From assembly GCA_965659685.1 (NCBI GenBank), contig CBFHXB010000019.1:1-43131 (forward strand): a stretch of 43,131 bases of DNA, read 5' to 3'. The stretch's first letter is position 1, and every line of letters begins with the position of its first letter. The stretch is from MGIIa-L3 sp11892u. Its GTDB lineage: Archaea; Thermoplasmatota; Poseidoniia; Poseidoniales; Poseidoniaceae. The notes beneath the pieces are model-generated. The model was not told where the DNA came from. It saw only the letters and a program-made list of their open reading frames with translations, and ran no database searches. Shown piece by piece: positions 39,686 through 43,131 of this stretch. A program made the translations under genes and the position numbers.

Positions 39686-41097
39686 GCCAGTCCGTCGCGG
39701 CGGGCCACGGCAACGCCAAGCCACGTCAAGAGGGCCGCGGTTCCGAAAGAAGCCCACCACCCTTGCGTCCACAACCAAGGGACCAGCAGGCAACTCGACG
39801 CAGCGATGATCCACGCCTGGCCGTGGAACTCGCGCCACGAAGGGCGAAGGAGCAGGGCCAGCAAGGCCAACACGGTGCAGACCGACAAGGCCGCCCACGC
39901 TGCACCGATGGGGCCGTTGTTCGGCACCAGCAGCACACCGGCCACCACCGCACAACAGAGGCCTGCAGCCGCGTGACCTGCATAGCGCCAAGGGTTGAGC
40001 CCCGCTTGCACGCCGGCAAGGGAAGGCGTGGCCATCATGGCCAAACCCCAGCCCGGCAAGAGGACGAGAAAGAGGTGGGCGGCGTCCGCCCCAAGCGCAC
40101 CGTTGGTGTACGAGGCGGGGAAGACGAGCGAGAACAGCGGAGGAACCGCCCATGCTCCTGCGAAAAGGCCCGCAGGCACCAAGGGGGCCATCCAAGCTTC
40201 GGCCTCACGCATGGCGGACGACAGCCCCATGCTCGACGAGCGGACGGCTCCAAACGCCGGAATCAAGGCGGAACGGACGGCGGCGGGGACGACCAGTCCC
40301 GCCGCCCACGCCATCTGGGCGACGTGGAAGACCGCCACGGCATCGTAACCGTGGGTTTCTGCAAGCAGGAATTTTTCGATCCTCGACACGTAGGGCAAAA
40401 CGGCCGCGGTGAGGGCGAACGGCGCTCCCGCCACGACCAGCGGCCGCCATGACGTGCCCCACGCCGACCCAAGGTCACCAAGTTCGGTGTGAACGTCCCC
40501 CAAGGTTCGGTGCAACAGCATGGCGGAGCACACCAAACCGGCGGTGGCACCGGCGACCAACACCATGGCATACGGGAGGACGGCGGTTTCGCCTTGGAGC
40601 ATGAAGAACGCATACCCACCGGTCATCACGGAACGCTCGATCACCTTGGACCACGCTTCCAACCTGGCTTCGCCCGCTGCTCGAAGGGCCGCACGAGGCG
40701 CATAGGTGGCCAGATGCAAGAGGGAAACCGCCGCGGCGGCCGTCACCAAGAGGGGCACGTCGGGGTGACGTTGGAGGACGATTCCTCCAGCCAACAAGGC
40801 CACGGGAACCGCCACCGTGGCCTGGATGCGCCAGACCCGCCAAACCGCGGGCCGCAGCGAGGTAGGCTGCAGCGGTCCGTCCCTGGCCAGCAACGTGGGC
40901 AAGCCCAAATCCAACACGAGGAAGGCTGCGATGAACACGTCGAGCAGCAAAATCCAGCGGCCGTATACGGTTTCGATCAGGGCCGAAGTCAACAGCACCT
41001 GACCGATCAACGCCAATCCAACGGCGCTGATCTCGGCGATGGAAAGCCAAGCCGCGTCCCGGCGGGCATCAAGTGGACGCCCTGCCGTGTCCGACAT
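39664..41097 (-). CDS. Polysaccharide/oligosaccharide flippase (Wzx/MOP superfamily-like)
   Basis: 477 residues with about 12-14 TM segments. The N-terminal pattern AEISAVGLALIGQVLLTSAL, YGRWILLLDVFIAAFLVLDLGLP and paired Arg residues in the loops fit the MOP-type lipid-linked oligosaccharide flippases. No sugar-binding motif can be placed. It should move a lipid-linked sugar unit across the membrane. The neighbouring glycosyltransferase and downstream DegT aminotransferase support a surface glycan role. It is divergent from bolA, 82 bases between starts. The gap contains two short stems (GGAGC-GCGGT-GCTCC and CCGTC-CGTGAT-GACGG). Confidence 0.8.
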   Translation of the reverse strand: MSDTAGRPLDARRDAAWLSIAEISAVGLALIGQVLLTSALIETVYGRWILLLDVFIAAFLVLDLGLPTLLARDGPLQPTSLRPAVWRVWRIQATVAVPVALLAGGIVLQRHPDVPLLVTAAAAVSLLHLATYAPRAALRAAGEARLEAWSKVIERSVMTGGYAFFMLQGETAVLPYAMVLVAGATAGLVCSAMLLHRTLGDVHTELGDLGSAWGTSWRPLVVAGAPFALTAAVLPYVSRIEKFLLAETHGYDAVAVFHVAQMAWAAGLVVPAAVRSALIPAFGAVRSSSMGLSSAMREAEAWMAPLVPAGLFAGAWAVPPLFSLVFPASYTNGALGADAAHLFLVLLPGWGLAMMATPSLAGVQAGLNPWRYAGHAAAGLCCAVVAGVLLVPNNGPIGAAWAALSVCTVLALLALLLRPSWREFHGQAWIIAASSCLLVPWLWTQGWWASFGTAALLTWLGVAVARRDGLAQDDSEG

Positions 41098-41179
41098 GAA
41101 GCAAGGAGCGCGGTGCTCCGGCCATCAACCCACCCACACCCATGCGCAGATTGAAGACCGTCCGTGATGACGGCCAAAC

Positions 41180-41500
41180 ATGGTCGAGACCGCGTGGGTG
41201 GAAGACGAGGTGCGTGCCCTCATCCCGGACGCCACCGTTGAGTGCGTGGACCTGAACAACACCGGCGACCACTTCCACGTGCGCGTCATCTCGCCCTCCT
41301 TCGAAGGCATGCGCCCCTTGCAACGCCAGAAACTGATTTTGAACCACTTCAAGCCCCACATTGCGGCCAACGTGGTTCACGCCCTCGACCTGAAGTGCAT
41401 GACCCCCGCACAGGCGGAAACGGCCGGTGACACGGTCTTCCATCCGCACGCGGGCGGCACCGGCATCCACATCAGGCGACGACCCCCCAAGGAGGAATGA
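41180..41500 (+). CDS. bolA: BolA family protein
   Basis: 106 residues. The class II KH-like BolA fold is clear: MVETAWVEDEVRALIPDA, VDLNNTGDHFHVRVISPSFEGM, RPLQRQKLILNHFKP, and HALDLKCMTPAQ. The conserved His in HFHVRV and the later HALDL are the usual ligands of a shared [2Fe-2S] cluster. BolA partners CGFS glutaredoxins in iron-sulphur delivery or iron sensing; here the CGFS glutaredoxin gene follows at once (ATGA overlap or 5-base gap). A His/Gly-rich C-terminus (FHPHAGGTGIHIRRR) could also bind metal. Promoter elements are not clear. Confidence 0.9.
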   Translation: MVETAWVEDEVRALIPDATVECVDLNNTGDHFHVRVISPSFEGMRPLQRQKLILNHFKPHIAANVVHALDLKCMTPAQAETAGDTVFHPHAGGTGIHIRRRPPKEE

Positions 41501-41505
41501 ACGGC

Positions 41506-41838
41506 ATGAGCGACGAATTCAATTGGACACCTGACGAACTGCAAGCCATCGTGGACGAGCACGCCCTTGTGCTCTTCATGAAGGGCGAACCTGGCGCCCC
41601 ACAATGCGGCTTTTCGAACCGCGCCGCGCAAGCTTTGCAAGCCTTTGGCGAGCCCTTTGCCTCCGTCAACATCCTCAGCGACCGCCGGGCCATCCCCGCC
41701 GTCTGCGGCTGGTCTGACTTCCCGACGATGCCGCAGATTTTCGTCCATGGCGAACTCATTGGAGGATCCGACATCGTGCTCGAGATGCTCAACGACGGCA
41801 GCCTTCGCGAGATGTTCGACGAAGGCCGTCAAGCCTGA
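41506..41838 (+). CDS. Monothiol CGFS glutaredoxin (Grx4/Grx5 type)
   Basis: 110 residues. The block VLFMKGEPGAPQCGFSNRA (residues 22-40) is the family signature, with the active cysteine C34. FPTMPQIFVHGELIGGSDI provides the glutathione-binding strand and GG pair. Such proteins bridge a [2Fe-2S] cluster with glutathione or an equivalent thiol, often with BolA as partner. GGAGG at 41491-41495 is 10 bases from the ATG at 41506. An ATG at 41497 overlapping the bolA stop is the alternative start. The co-occurrence of the pair in one transcript supports a joint iron-sulphur role. Confidence 0.92.
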   Translation: MSDEFNWTPDELQAIVDEHALVLFMKGEPGAPQCGFSNRAAQALQAFGEPFASVNILSDRRAIPAVCGWSDFPTMPQIFVHGELIGGSDIVLEMLNDGSLREMFDEGRQA

Positions 41839-41851
41839 GCGTTCATCCTTC

Positions 41852-41871
41852 GAACTGCTTTCTATCAGTTC
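41852..41871 (+). terminator. Possible terminator hairpin after the BolA/glutaredoxin operon
   Basis: GAACTG (41852-41857) and CAGTTC (41866-41871) form a perfect 6-bp stem with the loop CTTTCTAT, 14 bases after the glutaredoxin stop. A T-containing stretch (TTGAGGTTGATTG) follows but is not a clean T run. It could end the upstream transcript or sit in the leader of the aminotransferase gene. Confidence 0.4.
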
Positions 41872-41910
41872 TTGAGGTTGATTGAAGACCCCTTCAGGAG
41901 TCCCACGTCC

Positions 41911-43131
41911 ATGATGACCAACGAACGACGTCGCCTCGTCGTTGAAGGCGGCGAACGCATCATCGACTTCAACAACAAGGCGTTCAAGCCCGTTCCCGAG
42001 GAAGGCATCGCCATGGCGAGTGACGCCATGCGACGCGGCGTGATGTACCGCTACCAACCGCCGACCAAGGAAGACTCCCTCACGGCACGCTTCGAGAAGA
42101 CCTTCGCTGAGTACATGGGCATGAAGCACGTCATCGGCACCAACTCCTGTGGTTCAGCGATGTACATCGCCCTCAACATCGCCGGCGTGGAACCCGGCGA
42201 CAAGATCCTGACCAACGCGTTCACCTTCCACGCCGTGCCCAGCGTCATCCACCACGCCCGTGCCGAACCCGTGCTGGTCGAAACCAACCGAGAGTGGGGC
42301 ATGGACGCCGAAGACCTCGACCGCAAGGCGGCCGAATCCGGCGCCAAGGTCCTCCTGATGTCCTACATGCGTGGCCACGTGCCCGACATGGACGCGGTGA
42401 TGGAGGTCGTGAAGAAGCATGACCTCTTCTTCATCGAAGACTGCGCCCACGCTTACTGCACCTCGTGGGACGGGCGTGCGCTCGGCACCTTCGGACACAT
42501 CGGCTGCTTCTCCACGCAATCGAGCAAGGGAATGAGCGCCGGCGAGGGCGGCATCTTCGTGACCAACGACGACGAGTTCGCCGCCAAGGCCGCGCTGTAC
42601 GCAGGATCCTACGAGAAACTCTGGCAGAAGCACCACGGCCTCGATCCGGAGATCATGGATCGCCTCCAAAACGAGATCCCCGGCTACTCGATGCGCATGC
42701 ACGAAGTCACCGCGGCCATGCTGCTCCCCCAGATTCCCAGGCTGGCCGTCATCCATGAGATTCACGTGCGCAACCATGCCCTGCTTCGCTCCATCATCGG
42801 CGACCACGCCAACATCGAGGTCCCGTCGCCCCACCCGAAGGCGGGGAACTTCCACGACACCATGCAGTTCCACTTGGTGGGCATGACCACGCCGCAGGCC
42901 GAGGCCTTCCTCGACGTCGCCAAGGAAGAAGGCCTGCCCATGCAGATCTTCGGCATCCGTCGCAACGCCCGTGATTACCGATCGTGGACCTACGTTGATG
43001 CGCACCGGGATGACCTGCCCATGACCGTCGAGAACATCGCGTTCGCGGTGGACCTGTCGATGCAGCCGCACCTGACCGAGGACAACGTTCGCGTCATGGG
43101 CCGCGTGGTGCTCGAGGTCCTCGACCACGTG
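41911..43131 (+). CDS. DegT/DnrJ/EryC1 family PLP-dependent aminotransferase (cut by the right edge)
   Basis: 407 codons are open from the ATG at 41911 to the window edge. The fold-type I aminotransferase blocks are present: GTNSCGSAMYIALNIAGVEPGD (70s-90s), FFIEDCAHAY (Asp binding the PLP ring), and FSTQSSKGMSAGEGGIFVTND, whose Lys is the PLP-linked residue of DegT enzymes. Related enzymes make amino-sugars for surface glycans, but others act on inositol or antibiotic precursors; the substrate is unknown. A CAGGAG ribosome site lies 11 bases upstream. PLP for it would come from the PdxH route at 15552. The 3' end is outside the window. Confidence 0.9.
   Translation, partial: MMTNERRRLVVEGGERIIDFNNKAFKPVPEEGIAMASDAMRRGVMYRYQPPTKEDSLTARFEKTFAEYMGMKHVIGTNSCGSAMYIALNIAGVEPGDKILTNAFTFHAVPSVIHHARAEPVLVETNREWGMDAEDLDRKAAESGAKVLLMSYMRGHVPDMDAVMEVVKKHDLFFIEDCAHAYCTSWDGRALGTFGHIGCFSTQSSKGMSAGEGGIFVTNDDEFAAKAALYAGSYEKLWQKHHGLDPEIMDRLQNEIPGYSMRMHEVTAAMLLPQIPRLAVIHEIHVRNHALLRSIIGDHANIEVPSPHPKAGNFHDTMQFHLVGMTTPQAEAFLDVAKEEGLPMQIFGIRRNARDYRSWTYVDAHRDDLPMTVENIAFAVDLSMQPHLTEDNVRVMGRVVLEVLDHV

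Noticed and set aside
38318..40195. Minus-strand open frame opposite the glycosyltransferase and small membrane protein
   Set aside because: It covers two plus-strand genes with better signals (GT-B motifs, ribosome sites) and shows no domain.

Overview
The window looks like a high-GC genome of a planktonic archaeon, most likely Marine Group II / Candidatus Poseidoniales (Thermoplasmatota). This is inferred from the gene mix and was not tested by a search. Pointers are an NSUN2/Trm4-like RNA methyltransferase, a TPD-motif (CDIN1-type) nuclease, a tRNA-Ser gene without encoded CCA, large secreted calcium-binding repeat proteins, and a membrane-anchored winged-helix regulator. These sit beside many bacterial-type genes (leuS, ribD, pdxH, nei, bolA, CGFS glutaredoxin). 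Genes are packed tightly on both strands. I found no stretch above 300 bases without a gene, and no insertion sequence, CRISPR array or prophage.

Layout. 1-4441: the start of a membrane protein runs off the left edge. Then come an NSUN2-like methyltransferase, a signal-peptide/TM protein and an Lrp/AsnC regulator on +, followed by a Toprim protein and a DUF167 protein on -. 4612-11146: an aa3-type cytochrome oxidase operon (coxB, coxA, coxC, small subunit IV, Sco). Its CoxA carries an extra secreted N-terminal domain, and its Sco is split by a ~260-residue insertion. 11172-16181: tRNA-Ser(UGA), a lipoprotein with a long acidic cytoplasmic tail, a diacylglycerol-kinase-family lipid kinase, RibD, a CoA-binding protein and PdxH. 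16271-18629: a translationally coupled SDR / FAD oxidoreductase / Rieske protein operon behind two tandem GAAC-N4-GTTC dyads. 18626-22517: a small winged-helix protein, Nei glycosylase, a TM gene broken by one in-frame TGA, a blue-copper protein, the CDIN1-like nuclease and a START-like protein.

22600-36572 is dominated by surface and sensing genes. Two proteins share one plan: signal peptide, about seven-bladed propeller, thrombospondin-type-3 calcium repeats, TM anchor. Between them lie bacterial-type leuS, an 857-residue regulator with an outside domain, one TM and two cytoplasmic winged helices, and a metallo-beta-lactamase-fold hydrolase. A STAND-type ATPase with an N-terminal winged helix is divergent from the larger surface protein. 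36575-43131 holds thioredoxin, ribulose-phosphate epimerase, a GT-B glycosyltransferase, a small membrane protein, a polysaccharide flippase, a BolA/CGFS-glutaredoxin operon and a DegT-type aminotransferase cut by the right edge. The glycosyltransferase, flippase and aminotransferase suggest surface glycan synthesis.

The main themes are aerobic respiration with unusual domain fusions, calcium-dependent cell-surface proteins paired with candidate sensors, and extreme 3'-end packing: nine tail-to-tail gene pairs, five of them overlapping. No single locus is a proven new system. The best leads are the membrane winged-helix sensor, the split Sco and CoxA fusion, the SDR/FAD/Rieske operon with its tandem dyads, and the propeller-TSP3 proteins with the adjacent STAND ATPase.
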